The position numbers and the translations under genes were made by a program. A model generated the notes under the pieces. That model was not told the origin of the DNA, did no database searches, and worked only from the letters and a program-made list of their open reading frames with translations. DNA of 64,000 nt from Acidobacteriota bacterium (GTDB lineage: Bacteria; Acidobacteriota; Blastocatellia; RBC074), in the NCBI GenBank assembly GCA_016710075.1, contig JADJLO010000005.1:124001-188000 (forward strand), in the 5' to 3' direction. This document shows positions 16,736 through 26,939 of this stretch, piece after piece (position 1 is the first letter of the stretch; each line of letters starts with the position of its first letter).

Positions 16736-17968
16736 TTGGCCACAATCAAGCCATTCCGAGCCCTGCGCCCCTCGCCTGAACAGGCGGCTGCAGTAGCCAG
16801 CGTCCCCTACGATGTAGTTAGCACCGAAGAAGCAAGGGATCTAGCCGCCGGCAATCAATTGAGCTTCCTGCGCGTCTCAAGACCTGAGATCGAATTGCCG
16901 GAGGAAACCGATACGCATTCAGACGAGGTTTACACACGAGCGGCAGCAAATTTCGACCGGTTGATTTCGGCCGCGCCATTGACCATCGAAGACGAACCGA
17001 GTCTCTATTTTTACAGTTTGAAGATGGGCGATCGCGTGCAAACGGGTCTGGTAGCATCCTGTTCAGTCGATGAATACGACAACGACATCATCCGCAAGCA
17101 TGAACGCACGCGGAAGGACAAGGAGGACGACCGGACGCGCCACATGTTGACACTCAGAGCCCAGACGGGCCCGGTCTTCCTGACCTACAGGTCAAACCAC
17201 ATCATCGATGAATTGACCCGAGCGCTGACCGTTGCTGCACCGCTTTTCGATTTCACAGCGCCGGACGGCATCAAACACACGATCTGGCGAGTCCCTGCAC
17301 AGATGAACAAAGCGCTGATCGACGCTTTCGAAGAGGTTCCGCTTTTTTACATCGCCGACGGGCACCATCGCGCGAAGAGCGCCAGCCGTGCCCGCGAAGA
17401 GTTGCGCTCCCAGAATCCGGCCCACAAGGGCGACGAGGAGTACAACTTTTTTCAGTGCGTTCTCTTCCCTGCCGATCAACTTCGGATACTGCCGTACAAC
17501 CGGGCAGTGAAGGATCTCAATGGCCTCAGTCTCGGGGACTTCCTCCACCAGGTTGGAGAAAATTTTGAAATAACCGATGACTCATCGGCCACCCCTGCGG
17601 AAAGCGGCCGGTTCTCGCTCTATATCGCCGGAAAATGGTATGGCCTGACACTCAGGGATAGCGTCACCAAAAGGCTGAAGGTTGCCGATCGGCTCGATGT
17701 CAGCATCTTGCAGGACAAGCTGCTGGCGCCTGTTCTCGGCATCCAGGATCCGCGGACTGACAAGAGAATCGATTTCATCGGCGGCATCCGTGGAACCGAC
17801 GAACTCACCAAACTGGTCGATGAGGGCAAAGCCGCGGTGGCCTTCTCTCTCTTCCCTGTCACCGTCGATGAATTGATGGAAATTTCGGACGCCGGTGAGA
17901 TCATGCCGCCCAAATCTACATGGTTCGAGCCAAAATTGCGCGATGGCCTGCTGAGCCATTTAATCTAA
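16736..17968 (+). CDS. DUF1015-family protein next to serine biosynthesis genes
   Basis: Cytoplasmic protein of 410 residues. The start is the TTG at 16736, placed 8-9 nt after AAGGAGAG; no ATG fits. Family hallmarks are IKPFRALRPSP and VASVPYDVVS at the N-terminus, RKHERTRKDKEDDR, and FYIADGHHRAKSA with a conserved DGHHR. Members of this family are often found beside serA and serC, as here, which points to serine or phosphoserine metabolism. Free-serine phosphorylation is one possible activity, but I cannot support it from sequence alone. It is separated from serA by a 9-mer repeat element. Confidence 0.9.
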   Translation: MATIKPFRALRPSPEQAAAVASVPYDVVSTEEARDLAAGNQLSFLRVSRPEIELPEETDTHSDEVYTRAAANFDRLISAAPLTIEDEPSLYFYSLKMGDRVQTGLVASCSVDEYDNDIIRKHERTRKDKEDDRTRHMLTLRAQTGPVFLTYRSNHIIDELTRALTVAAPLFDFTAPDGIKHTIWRVPAQMNKALIDAFEEVPLFYIADGHHRAKSASRAREELRSQNPAHKGDEEYNFFQCVLFPADQLRILPYNRAVKDLNGLSLGDFLHQVGENFEITDDSSATPAESGRFSLYIAGKWYGLTLRDSVTKRLKVADRLDVSILQDKLLAPVLGIQDPRTDKRIDFIGGIRGTDELTKLVDEGKAAVAFSLFPVTVDELMEISDAGEIMPPKSTWFEPKLRDGLLSHLI

Positions 17969-17973
17969 AACAT

Positions 17974-18112
17974 AGATTACGAAACAGACGAAAATTTCTC
18001 AGGCGTTGATTTGGATGAGAAACCCTCAGTAAAAATGACGCTGAATAAAATACAGACCTTTTCACCTTTAATTTTTTCGTCTGTTTCGTGTATTTCGTCT
18101 GTTTCGTAATCT
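17974..18112. repeat. Intergenic inverted 9-mer array element, copy E
   Basis: The left arm is 17974-17995 (AGATTACGAAACAGACG). The right arm is 18072-18112 and ends CTGTTTCGTAATCT. About 76 nt separate the arms. A small inverted pair TTTCTCA/TGAGAAA lies in the interior. The element sits between DUF1015 and serA. Confidence 0.87.
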
Positions 18113-18135
18113 CTTCTTCTCTTCCTTAGTTAATC

Positions 18136-19338
18136 ATGAAAATACTCATAGCAGACAAATTCGAAGCAAGCGGAATGGACGGGCTTAAAGAAATCGGCTG
18201 CGAAGTAATCTACAACGCCGATCTCAAGGAAGCGTCTCTGGTAGAAGCAATCCGTGAAACACAGGCCGAGGTTCTCGTTGTCCGATCGACAAAGGTAACC
18301 GAAGCGATGTTTGACGCCGGCAAACTGACCCTTGTCGTGCGCGCCGGAGCAGGTTTCAACACGATCGACGTCAAAGCTGCATCCGCCCGCGGAATTTATG
18401 TCTCCAACTGCCCGGGCAAAAACTCGATTGCCGTGGCTGAACTCACGTTCGGATTAATCCTCGCACTCGACCGCAGGATTGCAGATAACGTCGCCGATCT
18501 TCGTGCCGGAAAATGGAACAAGAAAGAGTACAGCAAGGCCAGGGGTGTTTACGGCTGCACGCTTGGCATTGTCGGCATTGGCCAGATCGGTCGCGAAGTC
18601 ATCGCCAGAGCCAAAGCTTTCGGCATGAACGTCGTCGGCTGGAGCCGCAGCCTGACTCCCGAAACCGCCGCCGAGATGGGAATCTCGTTCAGACAGACGA
18701 TCATCGAAGTTGCTCGCGACAGCGACATCCTGAGCATCCATCTGGCGCTGGCTCCGGATACCAAAGGCTTCATCGGCGCCGATATTTTTGAAGTCATGAA
18801 GCCCGGGTCATATCTGATCAACACTTCAAGGGCCGAAGTGGTCGATCAGGAAGCGCTGGCACAGGCCATCAAGACCAGGGGCATCCGGGCAGGGCTGGAT
18901 GTTTTCGCCACCGAGCCTTCAACCGCAACAGGGGATTTCTCGGACGAGATCGTCAAGTTGCCGCATGTATACGGCACTCATCACATCGGGGCCTCCACCG
19001 ATCAGGCTCAGGAAGCGATAGCCTCCGAAACCGTCAGGATCATCAAAACATTCAAAGACACAGGCAAAGTCCCGAACGTCGTCAATCTCTCCGACTCGAC
19101 ACCGGCTACGCACCTGCTCATCGTACGACATCACGACCGCCCCGGCGTGCTCGCTCACATTTTCAAGACGATCAAAGCCTTCGAAATCAACGTCCACGAA
19201 ATGGAGAATATTGTCTTCGAAGGCGCCAAAGCCGCCGTTGCGCGAATCGAACTGGATGCGAAGCTCGATGACCAGACGCTGGGGCTTATCAGCTCAGGTA
19301 ACCCCGATATTATTGAAATCAATCAAATAACTCTTTGA
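18136..19338 (+). CDS. serA: D-3-phosphoglycerate dehydrogenase
   Basis: First enzyme of phosphorylated serine biosynthesis, oxidising 3-phosphoglycerate with NAD. The 400 residues comprise the substrate-binding domain, the NAD-binding Rossmann part with LGIVGIGQIGREV, the signature NTSRAEVVDQEAL with catalytic Arg, and THHIGASTDQAQ with catalytic His. A C-terminal ACT domain (about 325-400, HLLIVRHHDRPGVLAHIF) suggests allosteric control by serine. serC follows 48 nt later, so both steps form an operon, with DUF1015 upstream. Confidence 0.95.
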   Translation: MKILIADKFEASGMDGLKEIGCEVIYNADLKEASLVEAIRETQAEVLVVRSTKVTEAMFDAGKLTLVVRAGAGFNTIDVKAASARGIYVSNCPGKNSIAVAELTFGLILALDRRIADNVADLRAGKWNKKEYSKARGVYGCTLGIVGIGQIGREVIARAKAFGMNVVGWSRSLTPETAAEMGISFRQTIIEVARDSDILSIHLALAPDTKGFIGADIFEVMKPGSYLINTSRAEVVDQEALAQAIKTRGIRAGLDVFATEPSTATGDFSDEIVKLPHVYGTHHIGASTDQAQEAIASETVRIIKTFKDTGKVPNVVNLSDSTPATHLLIVRHHDRPGVLAHIFKTIKAFEINVHEMENIVFEGAKAAVARIELDAKLDDQTLGLISSGNPDIIEINQITL

Positions 19339-19386
19339 TCAACCGCTTTAGCTTTTTTTATTTTTTTAATCCCAGGGAGCATAACA

Positions 19387-20478
19387 ATGACGGAACGCAT
19401 TTTTAATTTCAGCGCAGGGCCGGCAGTATTGCCGGAATCCGCATTATTGCAGGCGCAGCGTGATCTTTTCGCATTGCCGGGAGTCGGCATGTCCGTGCTT
19501 GAGATCAGCCATCGTTCGGAGGCTTTCGAGCAGATCATCAAAGACGCCGAAGCCGATCTGAGAAAACTTCTGAGCATACCCGACAACTACAAGGTGTTGT
19601 TTCTTCAGGGAGGCGCCAGCCTGCAGTTTACGATGGTGCCGATGAACCTGCTGCCGAAAGGCGCAAGCGCCGATTACATCACTACCGGAAGCTGGGGGCA
19701 GGCTGCAGTCAAGGAGGCGAAGAAAACCGGCACGGTCCGTGAAGCAGCTTCAACGGCAGATACCAACTTCAATCGCCTGCCCGGTCCCGAAGAGATCAAA
19801 CTCGACCCGAATGCGGCTTACGTTCATTACACGTCGAATGAGACGATCTTTGGAGTGGAGTTTCAGGAGGTGCCGGTCGCAAGCGATGCCCCGCTAGTCT
19901 GCGACATGTCCTCGGACTTCATCAGCAGACCCGTCGATGTTTCGAAGTATGCACTTATTTACGCCGGTGCGCAGAAGAACGCCGGCCCGGCCGGGGCAAC
20001 CATCGTCATCGTTCGCGAAGACATGCTCGAGCGCACTCCTGACGGTCTGCCCTCAATGCTCGATTACAAGAACCTCGCAAAGAACGGTTCGATGTACAAC
20101 ACACCGCCATGCTTTTCAATCTATCTGTGCGGGCTCGTCTTCAAATGGGCGCTCAATGAGATCGGCGGACTCGACAAGGTTTTCGCAATGAACAAGGAGA
20201 AGGCCGGAATCCTTTACGATGCAATCGATGCTTCCGACGGCTACTATCGCGGCCACGCTGAAAAAGACTGTCGCAGCCTGATGAACATCACCTTCCGCCT
20301 GCCAAATGAAGACCTCGAAAAGAAATTCATCAAGGAGGCCACCGCAGCCGGCCTCGACGGGCTCAAGGGTCACCGCTCGGTCGGTGGGCTGCGAGCATCG
20401 ATTTACAATGCCTTCCCTCAGGCCGGCGTCGTCAGACTCGTCGAATTCATGAAGGACTTCCAGAAAGACAACGGTTAG
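19387..20478 (+). CDS. serC: Phosphoserine aminotransferase
   Basis: PLP-dependent transaminase converting 3-phosphohydroxypyruvate to phosphoserine (363 residues, family norm). Seen are FNFSAGPAVLPESALLQAQ, the GGASLQFTM segment, the PLP-lysine region YAGAQKNAGPAGATIVIVRE and the C-terminal HRSVGGLRASIYNAFP. It lies directly after serA. A 16-bp perfect hairpin follows the stop, consistent with the end of the operon. Phosphoserine phosphatase is not in the window. Confidence 0.97.
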   Translation: MTERIFNFSAGPAVLPESALLQAQRDLFALPGVGMSVLEISHRSEAFEQIIKDAEADLRKLLSIPDNYKVLFLQGGASLQFTMVPMNLLPKGASADYITTGSWGQAAVKEAKKTGTVREAASTADTNFNRLPGPEEIKLDPNAAYVHYTSNETIFGVEFQEVPVASDAPLVCDMSSDFISRPVDVSKYALIYAGAQKNAGPAGATIVIVREDMLERTPDGLPSMLDYKNLAKNGSMYNTPPCFSIYLCGLVFKWALNEIGGLDKVFAMNKEKAGILYDAIDASDGYYRGHAEKDCRSLMNITFRLPNEDLEKKFIKEATAAGLDGLKGHRSVGGLRASIYNAFPQAGVVRLVEFMKDFQKDNG

Positions 20479-20484
20479 CCACCT

Positions 20485-20525
20485 TCAGTGCAGGAGCGCC
20501 AGTTCCTGCGGCGCTCCTGCACTGA
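20485..20525 (+). terminator. 16-bp perfect hairpin after serC
   Basis: TCAGTGCAGGAGCGCC (20485-20500) pairs with its exact reverse complement (20510-20525) around a 9-nt loop. T-rich sequence follows only weakly. It closes the serA-serC unit. Confidence 0.75.
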
Positions 20526-20662
20526 CTTCCTTTATGACCATCCCGCCATTTTCAGTATTCCGATTCAGCTTCTTAGCCTTTATAATCCGCCCCAGGCTTT
20601 AGCCGGCATCAACGTTGGAAGTTGGTTGGATATTGGTTCCCTAAAAAAGGAGAGAAGGAACC

Positions 20663-21463
20663 ATGAATCATGAACCTCCTCAACAAGCAACGCCTCTGCC
20701 AGATCCCTTGATCCCGATAGTGGTTGGAATCACGGGGCACCGGGACCTGCGCCTCGATGACATCCCGCGTCTTGAGGAAGAAGTTCGAAAAATCTTTCTC
20801 AACCTGAAGCACGATTATCCCGATACGCCACTGATCACCCTCTCACCGCTTGCCGAAGGCGCCGACAGGCTCGTAGCCCGCATCGGCATTGAACAGGGCG
20901 CGCAACTCTACGTGCCACTGCCATTGCCACGCGCTGAGTATGAAAAAGATTTCAATACCCCCGAGTCCAGATCAGAGTTCAATCAGCTGATCCAACAGTC
21001 TGCCGAATGTTTTGAGCTTCCGCTCCTGATCGGCAATACACCCGAGAATATCAGTGAATACGGCCCCGAACGAAACCTGCAATACACCCAGGTCGGCGCT
21101 TTTATCGTCCGCCACAGCCATGTCCTCATTGCCTTGTGGGATGGAACGGATAACGGTCTCGAAGGCGGCACGGCTCAAATTGTGGATTACAAACTTAAGG
21201 GCATCCCTGAAACTTACAAGACCCTTCAATACCATTTGGACATCATCGATACAGGCCCCGTTTATCATATCGTCACGCCGCGCGAGAGAAATCCGCACCC
21301 CAGGGGTACACCGTTCTCATTAAAACTGCTTTTTCCTTTACCGGAATCAAAAGACAAATCACGGCAGGAAGCTCACTTTGAAATGCTTGAGGGAATCAAT
21401 AACTCCAATCGCAATCTGACCGAACCTGCATCGCGGGTGCAACAGAATATCAGGCCCAATTGA
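20663..21463 (+). CDS. SLOG-like nucleotide-sensor domain protein, no membrane part
   Basis: A strong AAGGAGAGAAGG precedes the ATG. The 266-residue protein has VVGITGHRDLR at residues 20-30, SPLAEGADRLVA at 61-72, LPLPRAEYEKDF and, later, ALWDGTDNGLEGGTAQIVDYK. These fit the SLOG/LOG-like Rossmannoid fold, whose members bind nucleotide-derived ligands. In related large proteins this domain precedes transmembrane helices of SLATT type and is linked to cell-suicide defence. Here the protein ends at a TGA with no hydrophobic segment, and the next 270 nt (21464-21731) show no convincing continuation, so the effector half may be lost. Ligand and role are unknown. Confidence 0.6.
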   Translation: MNHEPPQQATPLPDPLIPIVVGITGHRDLRLDDIPRLEEEVRKIFLNLKHDYPDTPLITLSPLAEGADRLVARIGIEQGAQLYVPLPLPRAEYEKDFNTPESRSEFNQLIQQSAECFELPLLIGNTPENISEYGPERNLQYTQVGAFIVRHSHVLIALWDGTDNGLEGGTAQIVDYKLKGIPETYKTLQYHLDIIDTGPVYHIVTPRERNPHPRGTPFSLKLLFPLPESKDKSRQEAHFEMLEGINNSNRNLTEPASRVQQNIRPN

Positions 21464-21731
21464 GTCAAAAGTAGCGGCCCCGACGTCCCTAACTCCAAAC
21501 GCAGACGACCTTACGCCGATTCTGCCTATTACGACATACAAAATAACAGACTATTCTGTCATCCATCTCGATACCCGCCAGGTCGGAAATCGGTTAATTC
21601 CATAAGACGACAATTCTGACTTGCCACCAAAAGAGAAATAATCACGCGGCAGTCAAGCACGGCGGGCACAGAACAAGCCAGAGCGATTTGATAAGATTAT
21701 TGGGATTAAAGGGCTTTGAATTTTAACGGTT

Positions 21732-23568
21732 TTATTTCTTACGCATAACGAAACCTGTTACGTTAAGGTGCATATCGGGCGTCTGCAATGGGTCATTGAG
21801 TTTGAAGCGCCAGACAATCGCTTCCGTCTGCGCGTTTGGCTCAAGTGATTCCAGATCGCGCAAAGACGACGAATAATCGAAAATCGCGCCTTCCTGCTGC
21901 CGCCGTTCGCCGAGTTAAGGATTAGAGGCGCTTTGTCTTTAAGAATATCCCCATCCCGCTGCCGAAAGTCTTGACTGACACGATGACTGGTTTGTGGATC
22001 GCCTCATTTGACACATTCTTCAAACGAATCGGTATCAGCAGTTCCCTGGTCACCGGGTCATAGGTGGTTTTGTCAGCTATCACTTCGATGGTTTCAGTCA
22101 GGGACACCTCGACCTTCTCCATCGCGTAGTTGTCGCTGCTTGAATCGAGGCACGTGCCCGGCGCAGCGGGCTTTTGGGAGTTCGACTTGCACGCGACTCG
22201 TCATCGCCTGAAATGTTCCCGTTCGGCTGTCAGGCCAGAATGGATGGAAGACACCTTCAGCATCGGCCGTCAATCCGATGTAATCGCCGCCACTTCCCCA
22301 TCGCGAGGCGGCAGAGAGGAAAGTGACCCGAATGTTCTTCATCAGATCGCTCCAGGTCGAAGGCGAAAACGCGAAGTTGCCCGCGCCCCAGCGGGATGAC
22401 GGGGCGGACGACAACCGCACCGGCGGGAGAAATGATTCGCCGCCATCCACTGAGACCGCAAACATGGCGTGGTATTCACTGAGTCTGCCTTAAGCCCGCG
22501 CGAGTCGAACCACATGATGCTAACTACGCCCTGTGAGTTGACCGTGACAGCCGGTTGATATTGAATTGAGTCACCGGGCGCAGAGGGGTCGATCGGTATG
22601 GGTGCTTCCACGACTGCCCGCCATCCGAGAAGTGGTGAACAGGATGCGCGGCTGCCCGATGCGAAATCAGCCCATGCGGTGTATATCCGCACGATATGGA
22701 CCGCGTGTTGTTTATGGCGTAGACCGGATGTTGGCAAGACGGGCAAGCGGATTATCGAAGAAGTCGCTTGGCGGATCGTGGCGACCTTCACCGGAGCAGA
22801 GAAGGACGCCGCCGTCTTTTGACGTTACCAGCCACGAGCCCGATTCAGTTGCGCCGCGTTGGCCTGATCGATCTGAAAATCCGCGTATGCGCCAGGTCCC
22901 CGCTCAATACCATCACGGCGACACATTGACCTACCCCCCGCCATGATCGCTTTGACGGGCCCTGTGAATGTCCGCCCGCATCATCGGAACGAAACACGCC
23001 GAGCGAATAATCACGTCCCCAAAGCACGCCGATATAAATTCGCCCCGCGAACCGCCTAGTATGATCCACGGCTATCTGCGGGTGATCATATGAAATACCA
23101 AGATCCGTGGGTTTCGCCCAGGTCAAACCGCCGTCTTCTGATCGGTAAAAATACAGCCCTGTGCCTCTTCTTCCCGACCCATCAGTCGCTCTCGACAGAG
23201 CGGCAAAATAAGCCACGCCGTGCGGCGAAAAGGCGACCTGCGGGTCGGCGCCTGTTTGCGGCCTGTCCGGGAATAATCGAGGTGCCCACGTATAGCCGCC
23301 GTCGAGAGTCGCGTATACCCGCACGCAGCCCGTTATTTGCGGCAGTCGGCGTGATCGCAGCACCGACTAGATTGCGGGGGTTCTTCGGATTGGCGGCAAC
23401 CGTTAACTCGGCGTGATAGAAGTCGCCATCGCGGCCCGCGAGAATGTTCGGACCAATAATTATCTTCGGTCCGAGCGGATTGACCGGGCCTGAACTTAAT
23501 CCTGCGAGTGCACTCAGGCAAAGCAGACCGATGGCGAGTCTTTTCATCTTCACCCCGGGATGGATCAC
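21732..23568 (-). pseudogene. Exported BNR/sialidase-like beta-propeller protein, several frameshifts
   Basis: The gene begins near 23545-23568 with a signal peptide (KRLAIGLLCLSALAGLSS). Downstream pieces in alternating frames carry BNR-like Asp-box repeats: ATLDGGYTWAPRLFP, RSEDGGLTWAKPTDLG, then VSVDGGESFLPPVRL. They are followed by a C-terminal strand-rich tail that ends VTGFVMRKK at the TAA complementary to 21732-21734. Joined, the pieces would make a protein of roughly 600 residues, an exo-sialidase or BNR-repeat family exported protein. At least four shifts of frame are needed. The sequence within each piece is well preserved, which argues for very recent damage or consensus errors. 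Confidence 0.7.
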
Positions 23569-23774
23569 TGACCCCGCATGCGGTACGTCTCTATATCAAA
23601 CCAGACACATTGGACTTTATCAAGTTTAATTGGCTTAATTGGTTTGATTTGGTTTCCGGATAGTGGGACGATCTCATAACATTACCGGCAAAGTATCAGA
23701 AAGCCGGCAATGAGGAGGGCTGGTGAACAGCCTTTGGGAACCCGCCTCAGGTCCGGCTTTTCTGAGACGCCTTT

Positions 23775-26700
23775 TTAGAACTGCAACTTCAGGGCCAGTT
23801 GGATAGAGCGCGGCCCACCGATTTGATAGAGCGGGCTCAAACCGCCGCCGCTTGTCCCGGTACCCAAACTCCTGCCTAACATGACCGTTGATGTCCCGAA
23901 CGTGGTTAGGGTTCCAAGTTGGCAGCGTCCCGCTCGGGTCGCCAAAGTTTGGATGATTCAGGATATTGAATATCTCCGCTTTGAATTGCAGATTGGCCCG
24001 CTCGGCGATCTTGAACATTCGGCGCACGCCCAGATCCCATTGGTAGATTGAAAACCCTCTTAGAGCGTTGCGCCCTAGCGTGCCCTGCCGGCCAGTGGGG
24101 ATTGCAAACGCTGCGCGATTAAAGCGCTTGCCTCCGCCGACAGTCGAATCATCAAGGTAGAGCGGCACACCGGTTACAAGATCCGGCCTGGAAGCTGTTG
24201 AGGCGAATCCGCCCAGTCCCAGAATATCTACACCAGTTGTGACATTGACCGGCGTGGCCGACCGCGTGGTGAAAATGGTATCGAGCGACCAGTTGCCAAG
24301 GAGAGCCTCGAAACCCGGTTCCCACCCGGGGCCGGCAGGTTGTAGGTGAGGGCCATGTTAAAAGCGTGGCGGACGTCGAAGTCGGATGGGCCACGGTTGG
24401 TGCGCGGGTCAACTTTGAGCACGGAGCCGTTGATCGTCGAGTTGTCGGAGGCGTAGTCAAGCGAATGCGACCAGGTGTAGGAAGCAAGAGCCTGCAATCC
24501 GCGTGACAAGCGGCGCTGGAATTGAGCCTGCAATGCGTGATAGTCCGACGTTGCTACGCTTCTTTCAACAATCACAAACCCGGTGAAATTCGGATTGACC
24601 CCGAACAGGGAATCTTTGAGCAGAAGATTGCGACCGATCGCGCCCACATATGAGATGGAGAGGTCTGGTTTGTGCCGAGCGACTGCTCCATCGCGACGTT
24701 CATCTGATAGGGGCAGCTTCAAATTCGGGTCGAAAGCCAAAATCGTACCATTATATGGTGGTGCCAGCGGATTGGCCTTCACCACCGGGGCCTTGCAGCA
24801 GCCAGATCACTCGGATCGTAGAGTTGGTCAGATTTGTTTGCGCGCTGAAAGGATAACCTCCGAACCCACCGCCGGCGTCTCCGTTACCGAGGTCGTAAAA
24901 GATTCCGAATCCGCCTCGCAGCAGCGTCTCCCGCCCCTTACGCCATGAAAGCTGGTAGGCCACACCCACTCGCGGCGCGAAGTTCCTGTAGGTTGTTTTG
25001 TAGAGCGGGGTGCCCTGAGGCGCCAGAGTCATGGTTGCCGGATTATCGAAACCGATCACCGTGTATGGATCCCGACCGCGCGCCTCTTCAGGCGACGGAC
25101 TCAACTCCCACCGTATGCCGTATGTAAGCATGAGCCTGGGAGTGACTTTCCATGTGTCCTGCGCATAGGCCGAAAAATTGACAAATACCGGGTAGAACGG
25201 GCCGTCGCTGAAAGTCAACGAGGTCGCCGCAGAAGTGCCCAGAATCGCATTGGCAATGCCCCTGTGAAATAGTTGAGAGTAAAACGGAATGGTTGTAAAT
25301 CGGCGTGAGCCGCCGGTAATCAATCCCAAGTTTGAGCTGGTGGTTGCCTGTCACCACCGATAAGCCATCAACAATATTGATCTGCCGCTGGACGTGTTGG
25401 AAACAGCCCCGCTGATCAAAGCTATGGTTCCGAGATTAAACTGAAATTGCGAATCATCGGGTGGAGCATAAGCGGGAAATATTATCGATGAGGGAGGCAC
25501 GACCGCGCCGCCAAAATTGTCCACAGTGACTAGGGATGTCAGCCTATTCCGGCTCCAATTGGCGCGAAAATCGTTGCTGACGCGCGGGCTGAGCGTAAGG
25601 ATGGATCCGACGGTTGCAGTGTCAGTCTTAAAAAGGGACGGCTGCAAATTGCTCAGCATCGTGGTGCGGCGGGAAATGAAACTGGAGGGGGCATGATTGA
25701 ACCTACCGAATAAAGTCATCTTACTGCTGACGTTATGATCTACCCTGATTCCGGTCGAGTTGAGCGTTGAAGGGTTGGAATAACTGAGGCAACCCGCCAG
25801 ACCGCTCGCGAGATCCGGACCGGTCGGCAGCGGAAAGGCGTTCAAAAACGGCTTCACCTGCGACACTGCATCCTGACGTGATTTGCGTGATGGGACGCTG
25901 GTGATTGCGACCAGCGGTTGGCGTACGCGTTGACCCTCATATGAAAAGAAGAAAAACGTCCGGTTGCGGCCATCGTAAGCGGCGGGCCGAAAGCTTTCTT
26001 CGGCAGCCAGAGGGGGCCGCCGAGTACACCACCGAAATTCTGGCGGAGCGGCGGCCGCACAAGCCTGCGGCTGTTGGCGAACCAGTCATTGGCGTCAAGA
26101 GCATCGTTACGGAAATATTCAAAAGGGACCCGCGAAAATCATTCGTCCCAGATCGGCTGATGAGCGAAATCCGTCCTCCAGGCGTACGCCCGAACTCAGC
26201 GGCATAAGTCGAGGTTTGGATCTTAAACTCCTGCAGCGTCAATCGATATCAAATTATTGGCGCTGCCCGTTGCCGTCAGGCCGGGATGCTCCGCCGCTGT
26301 TGTTTATCGCACCGTTGAATGTGCTAGACCAATATTGGCACTCACGCCGTCGACGGTAAAATAGTTGGCGTCAGCGCGCTGGCCATTGACGCTGAATTGA
26401 CCTGGGGAACTGCCTGACGCCTTCGTCTGCACCACCCTGGCGTGAGCGCAATGAGTGCCTGAAACTACGACCGTTGAGCGGCAGGTTGGCGACAAACTGG
26501 CGGTCAACGACTGTTCCAACCGCTGCCGATTCCTCAATGCCGCTGTCGCCAACCACCTCGACGGTCTCTCCGACCTGCCCCACTTTCATCTGAATCTGGA
26601 ACGTGCGCTGGTCGCCGACGTTCAACAGGACTTTTGATACACGGGCAATCGAGAATCCTTCGCGCTCGACAGTCAATGTGTAATTACCCGGCGGAAGAAG

Positions 26701-26913
26701 TGGAATCGTAAAGTAACCGTCATTGTTTGTTGTCACTTTTCGCGTCAATCGCGTCGCTTCATTGACGGCGGTGATCGTAGCATTCGGCACGACAGCTTCT
26801 TTTTCGTCAACCACGATGCCGCTAAGGGTCGCAGTCGATAATTGTGCGAAACCGGTGAGCGCCGATAAGAATAGCGTTATTAAAACAATGAGTATTGCAA
26901 ATCGGTTCTTCAT
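23775..26913 (-). pseudogene. Oar-like TonB-dependent receptor, many frameshifts
   Basis: Outer-membrane receptor of about 1,040 codons if joined. The ATG at 26913 has GGAAAAG upstream. The signal peptide (MKNRFAILIVLITLFLSAL) is followed by a carboxypeptidase-regulatory-like domain (ATLSGIVVDEKEAVVPNA, TTNNDGYFTIPLLPPGNYTL). Then come plug-type segments in other frames (GQFSVNGQRADANYFTVDG, QTSTYAAEFGRTPGG) and barrel segments such as NFSAYAQDTWKVTPRL and SGTNDFRGSL. The C-terminus reads SIQLALKLQF and stops at 23777-23775, as expected for an outer-membrane barrel. At least eight changes of frame occur. Such receptors are expanded in Acidobacteriota and usually import large or glycan-derived substrates. 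Confidence 0.8.
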
Positions 26914-26939
26914 AGTCTTTTCCTTCATGTGTAAAGTCT

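Noticed and set aside
915..18112. CRISPR array interpretation of the repeated 9-mer elements
   Set aside because: Copies are kilobases apart between normal genes, are inverted pairs rather than direct repeats, and no cas genes are present.
20663..21463. Complete CBASS-type defence system
   Set aside because: There is no nucleotide cyclase, effector or ancillary gene nearby; only a sensor-like domain is present.
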